From Hyphomonas sp. Mor2 (GTDB lineage Bacteria; Pseudomonadota; Alphaproteobacteria; Caulobacterales; Hyphomonadaceae), in NCBI RefSeq assembly GCF_001854405.1, contig NZ_CP017718.1, positions 2,418,001 to 2,482,000 on the forward strand: a DNA stretch of 64,000 nucleotides. Reading direction: 5' to 3'. The notes beneath the pieces were generated by a model. It had not been told where the DNA came from and ran no database searches. It worked only from the letters and a program-made list of their open reading frames with translations. This document shows positions 50,178 through 57,671 of this stretch, piece after piece. Both the position numbers and the translations under genes were made by a program. Every line of letters begins with the position of its first letter. Position 1 is the stretch's first letter.

Positions 50178-50537
50178 ATGGAAAATCAGAATCTCGCTCA
50201 ATTGGACCGGCTGCTCGGTCTGCTCGAAAACGGCCAGTTTATCGAAGGTATGGAGACCTTCTTCGACCCGGATGTGACCATCCAGGAAGTTGGCCAGGCG
50301 CCCAAGACCGGCCGCGACCTGACAATCGCGGTCGAAAAAGAGCTGCTCGAAGGCGTGTCGGAATTTATCCAGTATAGCGCCCATTCCAAGGGCGCTGGCG
50401 GCGACAAGACCTTCTATGAAGCCACGATGGAATTCAAAACCAAGGAGGGTCAGCACGTGGTGCAGAACCAGGCAGTTGTCACCACTTGGAAGAACGGCAA
50501 GATCATTGACGAACGCTATTATCACAGCAACGTCTGA
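50178..50537 (+). CDS. NTF2/SnoaL-like protein
   Basis: A 119-residue alpha+beta-barrel protein of the NTF2-like type: an N-terminal helix (LAQLDRLLGLLENGQFIEGMETFFDPDVTIQEVG), a conserved strand region (TFYEATMEFKTKEGQHVVQNQAVVTTWKNGKIIDERYYH). These domains bind small hydrophobic ligands or act as isomerases; the ligand is unknown. It ends the TetR-controlled group, closed by a terminator, and is 11 bp from grxC. GAGGAACAA precedes the ATG. Confidence 0.85.
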   Translation: MENQNLAQLDRLLGLLENGQFIEGMETFFDPDVTIQEVGQAPKTGRDLTIAVEKELLEGVSEFIQYSAHSKGAGGDKTFYEATMEFKTKEGQHVVQNQAVVTTWKNGKIIDERYYHSNV

Positions 50538-50554
50538 GTCCGCTCTCCTGACGT

Positions 50555-50603
50555 AAAAAAAGACCCAGGTTGATCATCCAAGCAGGATCAGCCTGGGTTT
50601 TTC
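50555..50603. terminator. Bidirectional terminator between NTF2-like and lpxR-like genes
   Basis: Stem ACCCAGGTTGATC / GATCAGCCTGGGT (50563-50575 with 50586-50598, one mismatch) with T-runs on both sides (AAAAAAAG upstream, TTTTTCTGT downstream), between convergent genes. It can end transcription of both. Confidence 0.93.
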
Positions 50604-50610
50604 TGTGCCC

Positions 50611-51651
50611 CTAGCGCGCGATCGATACAGACACCGCCCCAAACCTCTGCGGTCCGGCCTGAGCAACGAACTCTTCTGTCCGGTGCACATAGGTGAAAGC
50701 CAGCTGCACATCGCCCTGGTGCAAGGCGACACCGAATTGCAGGTCACCGGCATAATCGCGGCGGTCCTCGACGCGGGCACTGTCGCGCCAGAGATTGCCG
50801 TCCAGGAACATGTCACGTGCCACGGCGCGGCCTTCGATCCCGGCAAAGACGTATCCGCCAAAGGGTTGGCCCGGCTTGAACACACCCGCGCCGGCCAGCG
50901 CCGGACGAATGCGGGGGGGGCCGAAATCCGACGACAGGTCCCAGCCAAGACGCGCCATGCCGCCCGCGCTGGCATAGGTCCGCACATTGCCCAGAGTTAC
51001 GCCGCCATGCAGCGCATAATCGGTTTCGAGACCGAGCGGCAGGGTCGGGCCCTCGAACTGGCGCAGGCGTTGCGCGGTGATCTCGATACCGAGCTCATCC
51101 TTCAACTGCGAGTCCCAGCCGCGCGGCTCCACCGCCTGGATCAGGTCATGCCAGTTTTCCTGAACGAACTTGCCGCCCGCCGATGGCCCGACCACGCCAA
51201 GATTCAGCTGAAAGATATCCTGCACCATCTGGTTGGGGCCAAGCCGGGTCGTGCCGACCACGGTTCCGGACGCGTAGAGCCAGCCTGCATAAGGCCGGTC
51301 GGTTGGATCCGGCACGACCGCTTCAATGTCTTCCGGCGTGAAGATGGTGTGTGACAGCGCAAACCCCTGACGCAGTTCCGTCCGTTTCAGATCGAGCACG
51401 GGAATGCGGTCGGCCACCCATTTCAGGCCGGGCGTGATTTCATTGGCGGGGCGCACCCGTTCGATCCGCAGACCGTTCGAGTAATTCCGATCCGTTCCGC
51501 CGAACAGGTCGTTCTCAGAGGTCAGGGACCAAACGCCAGGGCTGCGCAAGGTCGGTTCAGGCTGCGCCGGTCCGGTGGGCGCCTGCGCCCAACCAGCGGG
51601 AACAAAAAAAGCCGCCAGGATGGCGGCTTTGATGAAATGATGTGCAACCAT
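50611..51651 (-). CDS. lpxR: LpxR-like outer-membrane lipid A deacylase
   Basis: A 346-residue beta-barrel protein with signal peptide (KAAILAAFFVPAGWAQ). LpxR active-site motifs are recognisable: SENDLFGGTDRNYSNGLRIE (Asn/Asp/Ser region), then ALSHTIFTPEDIEAVVPDPTDRPYAGWLYAS, with the histidine in LSHTIF. LpxR removes the 3'-acyloxyacyl chain of lipid A in the outer membrane, altering surface and immune recognition. It ends in an aromatic-poor beta-strand (AVSVSIAR). The gene lies 5 bp downstream of another outer-membrane protein gene on the same strand, so they are co-transcribed. Activity is inferred, not shown. Confidence 0.88.
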   Translation of the reverse strand: MVAHHFIKAAILAAFFVPAGWAQAPTGPAQPEPTLRSPGVWSLTSENDLFGGTDRNYSNGLRIERVRPANEITPGLKWVADRIPVLDLKRTELRQGFALSHTIFTPEDIEAVVPDPTDRPYAGWLYASGTVVGTTRLGPNQMVQDIFQLNLGVVGPSAGGKFVQENWHDLIQAVEPRGWDSQLKDELGIEITAQRLRQFEGPTLPLGLETDYALHGGVTLGNVRTYASAGGMARLGWDLSSDFGPPRIRPALAGAGVFKPGQPFGGYVFAGIEGRAVARDMFLDGNLWRDSARVEDRRDYAGDLQFGVALHQGDVQLAFTYVHRTEEFVAQAGPQRFGAVSVSIAR

Positions 51652-51655
51652 GCGG

Positions 51656-52459
51656 TCAGCGTTTAATCGTAAAGCTCACGCCCGCAAAGTCCTCGTTCTC
51701 ACTCGCGCCCATATTGCGCTCATGATACTCCACCTCACGGCGGATATAACTGAATGAGATCTGGCCCAGACCGCGCTGGATCGAGACCCCAGCCTGAATA
51801 TCGCCAACGGTAACCTTGTCGCGCAAGGCCATATCGCCAGCGGAAACGCCGCCAACCTGATCAGGTTCCCAGACCAAAGCCTCGCCATCGGCGCCGGCAA
51901 ACAGGTACCAGCCTGATTCAGGACCTTCCTTGCCGCGCTTGTCGAAATTCTGACCAATCCGAACTTCACCCCCGAACCGGCGAGACGCAAACTGTCCATC
52001 GCGTGTAATCGCGACGCGCGGGGCGATGCCGACATCAAATCCGAGGCCGGTCTGTGAAGCGGGCGCAGATAAAGCGAGCTCTGCGGTAATCTGTTTCTGC
52101 TCACGCGGCACGGGCGAGAAGCTCGCTTCGACGCGGTTCGCGGCCAGATCCGTCATGATCGTACTCGAATAGAGGCGCCGCGAGTTCAGCAGGCTGGCAG
52201 CATCGACGCCAAAGCCGAGATCGGTGTCCTGAGGCACCTGAAAGCCAAAGTGGCGTGACGTCTCAGTTTGAGAGAAGGACCCGGAATAGACCAGATTGAC
52301 GCGGGTGCGGGACTCATCGCCAAGCGATCGACTCGCGGCGATAATCGTCGCGTTGTCGATCACAATGCCATTATTCTCCTGCGCGTGAACACAGGTCTGG
52401 CAAGCCATGGCGGCTATCATTGATGCGCCTGCAACAATCATCTTACCCAAGCCTCTCAT
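51656..52459 (-). CDS. Probable outer-membrane beta-barrel protein of unknown function
   Basis: A 267-residue protein with a signal peptide (GKMIVAGASMIAAMACQTCVHAQ). The rest is beta-rich, with regular amphipathic strands (RTRVNLVYSGSFSQT, GLGFDVGIAPRVAITRDGQ, GDIQAGVSIQRGLGQISFSYIRREVEYHE) ending in the strand FAGVSFTIKR, typical of a closing beta-barrel strand. The closing strand resembles that of the LpxR-like protein 4 bp downstream, and both probably form a two-gene operon. No catalytic residues were identified. Confidence 0.8.
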   Translation of the reverse strand: MRGLGKMIVAGASMIAAMACQTCVHAQENNGIVIDNATIIAASRSLGDESRTRVNLVYSGSFSQTETSRHFGFQVPQDTDLGFGVDAASLLNSRRLYSSTIMTDLAANRVEASFSPVPREQKQITAELALSAPASQTGLGFDVGIAPRVAITRDGQFASRRFGGEVRIGQNFDKRGKEGPESGWYLFAGADGEALVWEPDQVGGVSAGDMALRDKVTVGDIQAGVSIQRGLGQISFSYIRREVEYHERNMGASENEDFAGVSFTIKR

Positions 52460-52839
52460 AGGTCTGCTCCACTCTACGCCCCCGAGCCTGACCTTTGATC
52501 CTTACCTTAGCATGAACGATTCCATGCCGGTTCTTCGTTCCCCTCCAAATCTATTAATCATTTCGATCTCACAGAATTGTGAACTTGCCCACTATTACTA
52601 TCGATCCGAGGTAAAAAATCCTGTGAAACAAAGTTAACTGAGCGTCGGTTTTTTTTCATCTTTGCCGATCTTTCGGGTCTTTTTTGGGCAATTGATCGTT
52701 GAATCTACGAAACTTCCACAAAATTTTGTCCGATTTTGAAACGGTTTTAGACGTTTGTTTTTTTGCCACAGCGGGCAAAAAAAGAAGCGGGTCAGGGCGC
52801 TGTACTGGGGACGGCGCGCTGCGGACTAGCGTCCGTTTT

Positions 52840-52861
52840 CGGCGTCGAAGGGGACGTAATG
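52840..52861. repeat. 22-bp direct repeat, copy A
   Basis: A 22-bp block (core GCGTCGAAGGGGACGTAAT) is identical to 53735-53756, 895 bp downstream and in the same direction. Each copy is followed after a short gap by a run of five or six C. The two copies flank the unknown 142-residue gene. Confidence 0.8.
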
Positions 52862-52881
52862 ATCAAGATACCCCCTTGAAG

Positions 52882-52973
52882 CCTCATCCTGAGCGAAGTC
52901 GAAGGACGAGGCGGGCTTGATGCAAACGCCCAGAAGCCCGGCCCTTTATCCTTCGACGTCGCTCAGGATGAGG
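52882..52973. repeat. Inverted-repeat element (copy 2)
   Basis: The left arm 52882-52911 is identical to that of copy 1 at 33845-33874. The right arm (52944-52973) is a degenerate complement with about four mismatches. The spacer differs in sequence but is similar in length (32 versus 31). Second instance of the palindromic intergenic element. Confidence 0.88.
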
Positions 52974-53182
52974 GCGCGAAGAACCGAAATCCCATTCAAG
53001 CGCTCCCCACGGAATTTTCCGTGGGGTCCAACACGAGATCTGGCGGCTGAGGCCGGGAGAGGTGTTTTCGCTACCGATCTTCACGGCACGTGTGGGTGAT
53101 GGACTGCCCAGACCGGGCTGGGCAGAGCGCCGGGAGGAGAGTGTGGTCGAAGCTGAGCGTCTCGTCCTGACCCCAAGCAGAC

Positions 53183-53207
53183 GTCCGCTTTGGGAATCAA
53201 AGCGGAC
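53183..53207. repeat. Palindrome in the gene-poor stretch
   Basis: A 9-bp perfect inverted repeat GTCCGCTTT / AAAGCGGAC with a seven-base loop (GGGAATC), 68 bp before the unknown gene at 53276. It might be a regulatory hairpin or part of a repeat family. Confidence 0.5.
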
Positions 53208-53275
53208 ATTGAACTTTCCATCTGACACCTGGTTGCTTACTGAGGTGTTGCTCGTCTCGATTAGGGAATTCCAGA

Positions 53276-53704
53276 ATGAAACTAGTCTTCACTGTGTTGG
53301 CTTGGATGGCTCTGTTTCCCTATGGCGCGGCTGATGGCCTTCCCAGGGATTATGACTTCTTCGGAGACAATCATTGCGTTGTTCAGGACGCTCGTGCAAT
53401 TCCCCATCGAGGCGAAATATATGCTGGATCAATCGAAGTGATGACCCAGCACTTCAAACTGACCATGGTTGAATCTGGCGTTCGTGGCTTATCGCTTCAA
53501 GTTGAGCGTTTCGACGAAAGGGTTTCGGACAGCTATGAGTCCGCCAATGGTGAAGAGTCGTTTCATTCTGACACCGGCGCGGGTTTTGTGTGGCTGAGTG
53601 GAGCAAAAGCCGAAGCTAACTTTATTACTGTGGCGGGAGATTCAGAGTTAGACGATCTGTTCTACGTCATCTTTAGAGCGAAGTGCTCTAAAGCCACGTC
53701 GTAA
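53276..53704 (+). CDS. Small exported protein of unknown function
   Basis: A 142-residue protein with an N-terminal signal-like segment (KLVFTVLAWMALFPYGAA) and a mature part with two cysteines (NHCVVQ near the start, RAKCSK near the end) that could form a disulfide. Strand-rich and acidic. The composition is lower in GC-rich codons than its neighbours. No family was recognised. The start is ATG 53276 with a weak AGGGAATT upstream. It lies between two copies of a 22-bp repeat, which may indicate an inserted segment. Confidence 0.6.
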   Translation: MKLVFTVLAWMALFPYGAADGLPRDYDFFGDNHCVVQDARAIPHRGEIYAGSIEVMTQHFKLTMVESGVRGLSLQVERFDERVSDSYESANGEESFHSDTGAGFVWLSGAKAEANFITVAGDSELDDLFYVIFRAKCSKATS

Positions 53705-53734
53705 GCACTCCTTCCACAAGCAATGTCTGCATGT

Positions 53735-53756
53735 CGGCGTCGAAGGGGACGTAATG
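53735..53756. repeat. 22-bp direct repeat, copy B
   Basis: Identical to 52840-52861, in the same orientation, just after the unknown 142-residue gene and before the nrdA terminator. See copy A. Confidence 0.8.
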
Positions 53757-53798
53757 GACGTATGCCCCCTCCAGGCCCAAACCACCGGCCCTCAATCA

Positions 53799-53830
53799 AA
53801 AACCCCGGCCATCCAGCCGGGGTTCTTTTA
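53799..53830. terminator. Bidirectional terminator at the nrdA end
   Basis: Stem AACCCCGGC / GCCGGGGTT (53801-53809 and 53816-53824) with a six-base loop, followed by TCTTTT on the plus strand and TTTTTGATT on the minus strand. It lies 27 bp past the nrdA stop and can also end the unknown gene on the plus strand. Confidence 0.9.
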
Positions 53831-53851
53831 TCTCTCAAAAGGCCCTGCGCT

Positions 53852-55714
53852 CTACTGACAGGCGAGGCACTCGTCATAGTCAGTGTTCGGCACTTCCATG
53901 CCCGCCATGCTGGCCTCTTTCTCTTCAGCCCCGGCAAAACTGGCGCGCTGGACAGATTTGGAGCGGCAGTAATAGAGCGACTTCACGCCTTTCTCCCAGG
54001 CGGTCCAGTGCAGCATGTGCAGGTCCCACTTGTTGATATCGGCAGGCAGGAACACGTTCAGCGACTGGGCCTGGCAGATATAAGGCGTGCGATCGGCAGC
54101 ATGTTCGATGATCCAGCGCTGATCGATTTCAAACGCCGTCTTGAAGGTCGACTTCTCGTGCTCGTCGAGGCAATCAAGATGCTGCACCGAGCCTTCATGC
54201 TCAAGGATAGAGGTCCAGACATCGTCTGTGTTCTCGCCTTTGCTCTCCAGCAGCTGCTCGAGATACTTGTTCTTGACCGTGAACGAGCCGGACAGCGTCT
54301 TGTGCGTATAGACATTGGCCGGGATCGGCTCGATGCCGGCGCTGGTGCCGCCGCAAATGATCGAGATGGATGCGGTTGGCGCCACGGCCATCTTGTGACT
54401 GAAGCGCGCCATCATGCCAGCCTCAGCCGCATCTTCACAAGCGCCGCGCTCTTTGGCGAGTTTCACAGACGCCGCATCCGCACCCTGGCGAATGTGCTTG
54501 AACATTTTCTCGTTCCAGACCTTCGCCATCGCGCTCTCCATCGGGAGGTTCAGCGACTGAAGGAAAGAATGGAAGCCCATCAGGCCGAGGCCAACCGAGC
54601 GTTCCCGCTTGGCGGAATAGACCGCACGGGCCATTTCCGGTGGCGCGCGGTCAATGAAGTCCTGCAGCACATTGTCGAGGAAGCGATAGACATCTTCCAG
54701 GAAGGTCTCGTGCTTGCTCCACTCCATGAATTTCTCAGCATTCAGAGATGACAGGCAGCATACCGCCGTCCGGTCTTCACCATTATGGTCGATGCCGGTC
54801 GGCAGCGTGATCTCTGAACAGAGATTGGATTGGGTGACTTTCAGGCCGAGCTGGCGCTGGTGGGCGGGCATCGCATTGTTCACGGTGTCAGTGAACAGCA
54901 GATAAGGCTCGCCAGTCTGAATGCGCAGCTCAAGGATCTTCTGCCAGATCTTGCGGGCATTGACCTTGCGCAGCGGCTCTCCTGACTTGGGCGACAGGAG
55001 TTCAAACTCGTCATCATTCTTCACCGCTTCCATGAAGGCGTCGGTGATGTTGATGCCATGGTGCAGGTTCAGAGACTTGCGGTTGAAGTCACCAGACGGT
55101 TTGCGGACTTCCAGGAATTCTTCGATTTCCGGGTGGTGGACATCCAGATAGCAGGCCGCCGAGCCACGGCGCAGCGAGCCCTGGCTGATCGCGAGGGTCA
55201 GGCTATCCATCACGCGAATGAACGGAATGATGCCGCTGGTCTGGCCGCTCTTGCCGACTTTCTCGCCGATCGAGCGAACATTGCCCCAATAAGTGCCGAT
55301 GCCGCCGCCATTCGAGGCGAGCCAGACATTCTCGGTCCAGGTGCCGACAATATCGTCGAGGCTGTCACCGACCTGGTTCAGGAAGCAGGAGATTGGCAGG
55401 CCACGGTCGGCGCCGCCATTCGAAAGAACCGGCGTGGCCGGCATGAACCAGAGGTTCGACATATAGTCATAAAGGCGCTGGGCATGATCGGCGTCATCGG
55501 CGAAGGCTTCAGAGACACGCGCGAACATATCCTGATAGGATTCACCGGGCAGAAGGTAGCGATCTTCCAGCGTGACTTTGCCGAACTCGGTCAGCAAGTC
55601 GTCGCGCGAACGATCGACCTGAACACTGGGTACGACTCGCAAGTCTGGCGCGCCGGTTTGCGCGTCCGAATTCTGTACCTCTTTTGCGAGCGTTGCGTTG
55701 CCAGTGCCTGCCAT
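53852..55714 (-). CDS. nrdA: Class I ribonucleotide reductase alpha subunit (no ATP-cone)
   Basis: A 620-residue R1 protein. Catalytic cysteines lie in PISCFLNQVGDSLDD, in NLCSEITLP (radical cysteine) and in TAVCCLSSLN; the C-terminal regenerating pair is CLACQ. It reduces ribonucleoside diphosphates with NrdB. The N-terminus enters the catalytic barrel within ~40 residues (TEFGKVTLEDRYLLPG), so the ~90-residue ATP-cone that senses dATP is absent, as in other short alphaproteobacterial NrdA. ATG 55714 has AAGGA upstream; an earlier in-frame ATG at 55774 overlaps an NrdR box and is unlikely. It is separate from nrdB by 5.5 kb. Confidence 0.96.
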   Translation of the reverse strand: MAGTGNATLAKEVQNSDAQTGAPDLRVVPSVQVDRSRDDLLTEFGKVTLEDRYLLPGESYQDMFARVSEAFADDADHAQRLYDYMSNLWFMPATPVLSNGGADRGLPISCFLNQVGDSLDDIVGTWTENVWLASNGGGIGTYWGNVRSIGEKVGKSGQTSGIIPFIRVMDSLTLAISQGSLRRGSAACYLDVHHPEIEEFLEVRKPSGDFNRKSLNLHHGINITDAFMEAVKNDDEFELLSPKSGEPLRKVNARKIWQKILELRIQTGEPYLLFTDTVNNAMPAHQRQLGLKVTQSNLCSEITLPTGIDHNGEDRTAVCCLSSLNAEKFMEWSKHETFLEDVYRFLDNVLQDFIDRAPPEMARAVYSAKRERSVGLGLMGFHSFLQSLNLPMESAMAKVWNEKMFKHIRQGADAASVKLAKERGACEDAAEAGMMARFSHKMAVAPTASISIICGGTSAGIEPIPANVYTHKTLSGSFTVKNKYLEQLLESKGENTDDVWTSILEHEGSVQHLDCLDEHEKSTFKTAFEIDQRWIIEHAADRTPYICQAQSLNVFLPADINKWDLHMLHWTAWEKGVKSLYYCRSKSVQRASFAGAEEKEASMAGMEVPNTDYDECLACQ

Positions 55715-55767
55715 GTCTTCCTTACCCCTTGCATTAGGCCCATCATATATAGGGATTTCCCTGAAAA

Positions 55768-55814
55768 CCGCCATATACGGTGTTTCAAATCAGCCCTCAC
55801 ACAACATATAGTGC
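55768..55814 (-). promoter_or_regulatory. Tandem NrdR boxes upstream of nrdA
   Basis: Two 16-bp boxes, CCGCCATATACGGTGT (55768-55783) and ACACAACATATAGTGC (55799-55814), start 31 bp apart, three helical turns, the standard spacing for NrdR tandem sites. They lie 54 and 85 bp upstream of the nrdA start. Expected to repress nrdA when deoxynucleotides are plentiful. Confidence 0.88.
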
Positions 55815-55880
55815 CTACAAGGTTAATGCGAGGTCAACAGCGAGCGTCTCAAAAACGTCATTTTGGCGGTGGATAAGTGG

Positions 55881-55895
55881 TTAATAGCTGGTTAA
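55881..55895. promoter_or_regulatory. CtrA-type binding site upstream of nrdA
   Basis: TTAATAGCTGGTTAA matches the full CtrA site TTAA-N7-TTAA and lies ~167 bp upstream of the nrdA start, 66 bp beyond the NrdR boxes. GANTC methylation sites (CcrM type) occur nearby (GAATC about 56017, GAGTC about 56043). Cell-cycle control of nrdA is inferred. Confidence 0.6.
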
Positions 55896-56093
55896 TTCCT
55901 GTCCATCGCGCCCGTCGGAATTAGGGGTTTGAGCGGGCTGCCTTTTCCGAAAAAATTTTTGTGCCGAGACGGCTTGAAAAAAAGACCGAATAGAGCGTCT
56001 CGAAGTACGGTTTCGAAACGAATCAACGAGCCCTAGAAATCGTGAGTCGGACACTAGATGTAGTGGTTGTTCGCGCCCTCGAAAAACCAGTTT

Positions 56094-56188
56094 GTCATCC
56101 CGGCCGAAGCGAAGCGTAGAGCCGGGACCCAATCTTTGTCTTCCTTTGCTGGGTCCCGGATAAGCTCTGGCGAGCTTTCCGGGATGAC
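56094..56188. repeat. Inverted-repeat element near the serine hydrolase gene end
   Basis: Outer arms GTCATCCCGG and CCGGGATGAC (56094-56103, 56179-56188) enclose an inner pair GGGACCCA / TGGGTCCC at about 56124-56131 and 56150-56157. It lies 15 bp past the stop of the serine hydrolase gene and may serve as a 3' hairpin; the arms resemble a widespread palindromic intergenic repeat. Confidence 0.75.
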
Positions 56189-56202
56189 AACAGAAGCAAT
56201 AT

Positions 56203-57630
56203 CTACTCCGCCGCCACTTCCGGAAACGCGCGGGCAATCTCCTGGTTCCACTCATACAGCGCTTCCCAATTCTCGCCGGCATTGCCCATCAGGCCGAGGC
56301 GCACAATCACCAGGTCTCGGCTCGGCACGACCCAGATCGTCTGGCCTTCATGTCCGCCCGCATGGAATGCGTCCCAGGGCGGCGTCTTGGCGTTCTGGGC
56401 GTGGGTGCGCTCGTCGCCATAAGCGGTGATCCACCATCCCGCGCCATAGATGTTGGCATTCTCCGCGGGCGTCTTGGTCCGGGCGAAATCAACCCAGCCT
56501 TCGGGCAACAGACGCTCCTCTGCCCACACCCCATCGCGCAGATAGAGATAGCCAAACTTGGCAAAGTCCCGCGCCGAGGCCCAGATGAGCGAGCCGCCAA
56601 GGAAGGTGCCGGAGGTGTCGAATTCGGGCTGGGCGTCCATGCCTAGACGCTCTAACTCGCCGTGTACAAAGCGACGTAGTCTGACATTGTCCGCACCCGA
56701 TATTTCTTCGGCTATGTGCGAACATTCTTCTGGAGCATTCTCGATAATGTTGAGATTGAAACAGCGCCACCACTTATGGAACAATGCCCCTTCGCCATAG
56801 ATTGGTGAACGGTAGCCCGACGTCTGGATCTCATCGCGATCGTTTAATGTAACCGCGTGGAGACCCCAACTCACCAAATGAAACCCCGCCGTCGAGTAAT
56901 TCCAATGCGTCCCCGGTTCGTGGATCAGCGACAGCTCCTCGCGCACATATTCGAGGACATCAAACTTGCCCCGACCATACATCATGTGGACGACATCATT
57001 TTCGGCAAAGCTCGGCGCGTTGATCTCCTTATAGTCGAGCCCGTCGGTCATGTTCAGCCATTGCCGCCAGGTGATCGCCGCGCGCGGGTCGTTTAACTCG
57101 AATGGTGTTGGCATCGCCGCATCAATGTCCTCGATCAGGCCGAGTTGCACCGCGCGCCCGACAAGCGCTTGGGTAATCGATTTCGCCATCGACCAGGAGA
57201 CCTGCTTGGTGTCTGGCCCGAAGCCGTCTCGATAGGCCTCCGCCACCAGGCGCCCGCGAAGGATCACCACCACGGCGCGCGTTTCGCCCATGACGTCCGT
57301 TTTCTCACCCGCCATGGCGGCGGCGATCAGCGCATTGACCTGCGGTGCGGTGTCAACCGGCATCTCGCCCGTATCCCAAGCTCTTGTCGGCCAGGCCACA
57401 TCGCTCGGGTGGTCCTGGAGGGGAAATAAATGCGCCGTGCGAAACGCCTTGTCGCAATCCACCGGGACGCCGCCAATGATGACCAGGGATTTGCACTCTG
57501 CCAGGTCGCTCTTCAGATCGATTTGAGATTGGCCCTGGGCAGACGAGACACTGCCCAGCCCGGCCAGAGCCAATCCTGTCAGTCCGGCCTTGAGCCAGAG
57601 CGCCAGTTCAAAACCGATCTTGTGCCGCAC
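56203..57630 (-). CDS. Exported serine hydrolase (class C beta-lactamase-like)
   Basis: A 475-residue protein with a signal peptide (LWLKAGLTGLALAGLGSVSSAQ). The beta-lactamase/DD-peptidase-like fold shows the nucleophile motif SWSMAKSITQAL (Ser-x-x-Lys), the second motif HWNYSTAGFHLVSWGL (Tyr-Ser), and the third region FHAGGHEGQTIWVVPS. The closest group is 6-aminohexanoate-dimer hydrolase/EstB-type enzymes rather than true beta-lactamases. Two cysteine pairs (AECKSL...PVDCDK; RCFN...EECSH) suggest a periplasmic location. The start is GTG 57630, five bases after GGAGGGG. It is divergent from the small secreted protein gene. Confidence 0.88.
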   Translation of the reverse strand: MRHKIGFELALWLKAGLTGLALAGLGSVSSAQGQSQIDLKSDLAECKSLVIIGGVPVDCDKAFRTAHLFPLQDHPSDVAWPTRAWDTGEMPVDTAPQVNALIAAAMAGEKTDVMGETRAVVVILRGRLVAEAYRDGFGPDTKQVSWSMAKSITQALVGRAVQLGLIEDIDAAMPTPFELNDPRAAITWRQWLNMTDGLDYKEINAPSFAENDVVHMMYGRGKFDVLEYVREELSLIHEPGTHWNYSTAGFHLVSWGLHAVTLNDRDEIQTSGYRSPIYGEGALFHKWWRCFNLNIIENAPEECSHIAEEISGADNVRLRRFVHGELERLGMDAQPEFDTSGTFLGGSLIWASARDFAKFGYLYLRDGVWAEERLLPEGWVDFARTKTPAENANIYGAGWWITAYGDERTHAQNAKTPPWDAFHAGGHEGQTIWVVPSRDLVIVRLGLMGNAGENWEALYEWNQEIARAFPEVAAE

Positions 57631-57671
57631 CCGCCCCTCCCATAGTCTTCTCACAACTCTAGAGGCAGGAC

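Larger units (their letters stand above)
52460..53275. other. Gene-poor 816-bp stretch with repeats
   Basis: Upstream part (52460-52840) is AT-rich with several T-runs and no convincing protein. Then come a 22-bp motif also found at 53735-53756, an inverted-repeat element (52882-52973), a GC-rich part with several short frames that lack ribosome sites, and a 9-bp palindrome with a seven-base loop (53183-53207). It looks like repeat debris or a remnant of a deleted gene. Nothing here was called as coding. Confidence 0.5.

Noticed and set aside
52400..52960. Several short reading frames in the gene-poor stretch (for example 52407-52637 and 52699-52920)
   Set aside because: They have no ribosome sites, cross repeat elements or the start of the upstream minus-strand gene, and show no protein-like composition.
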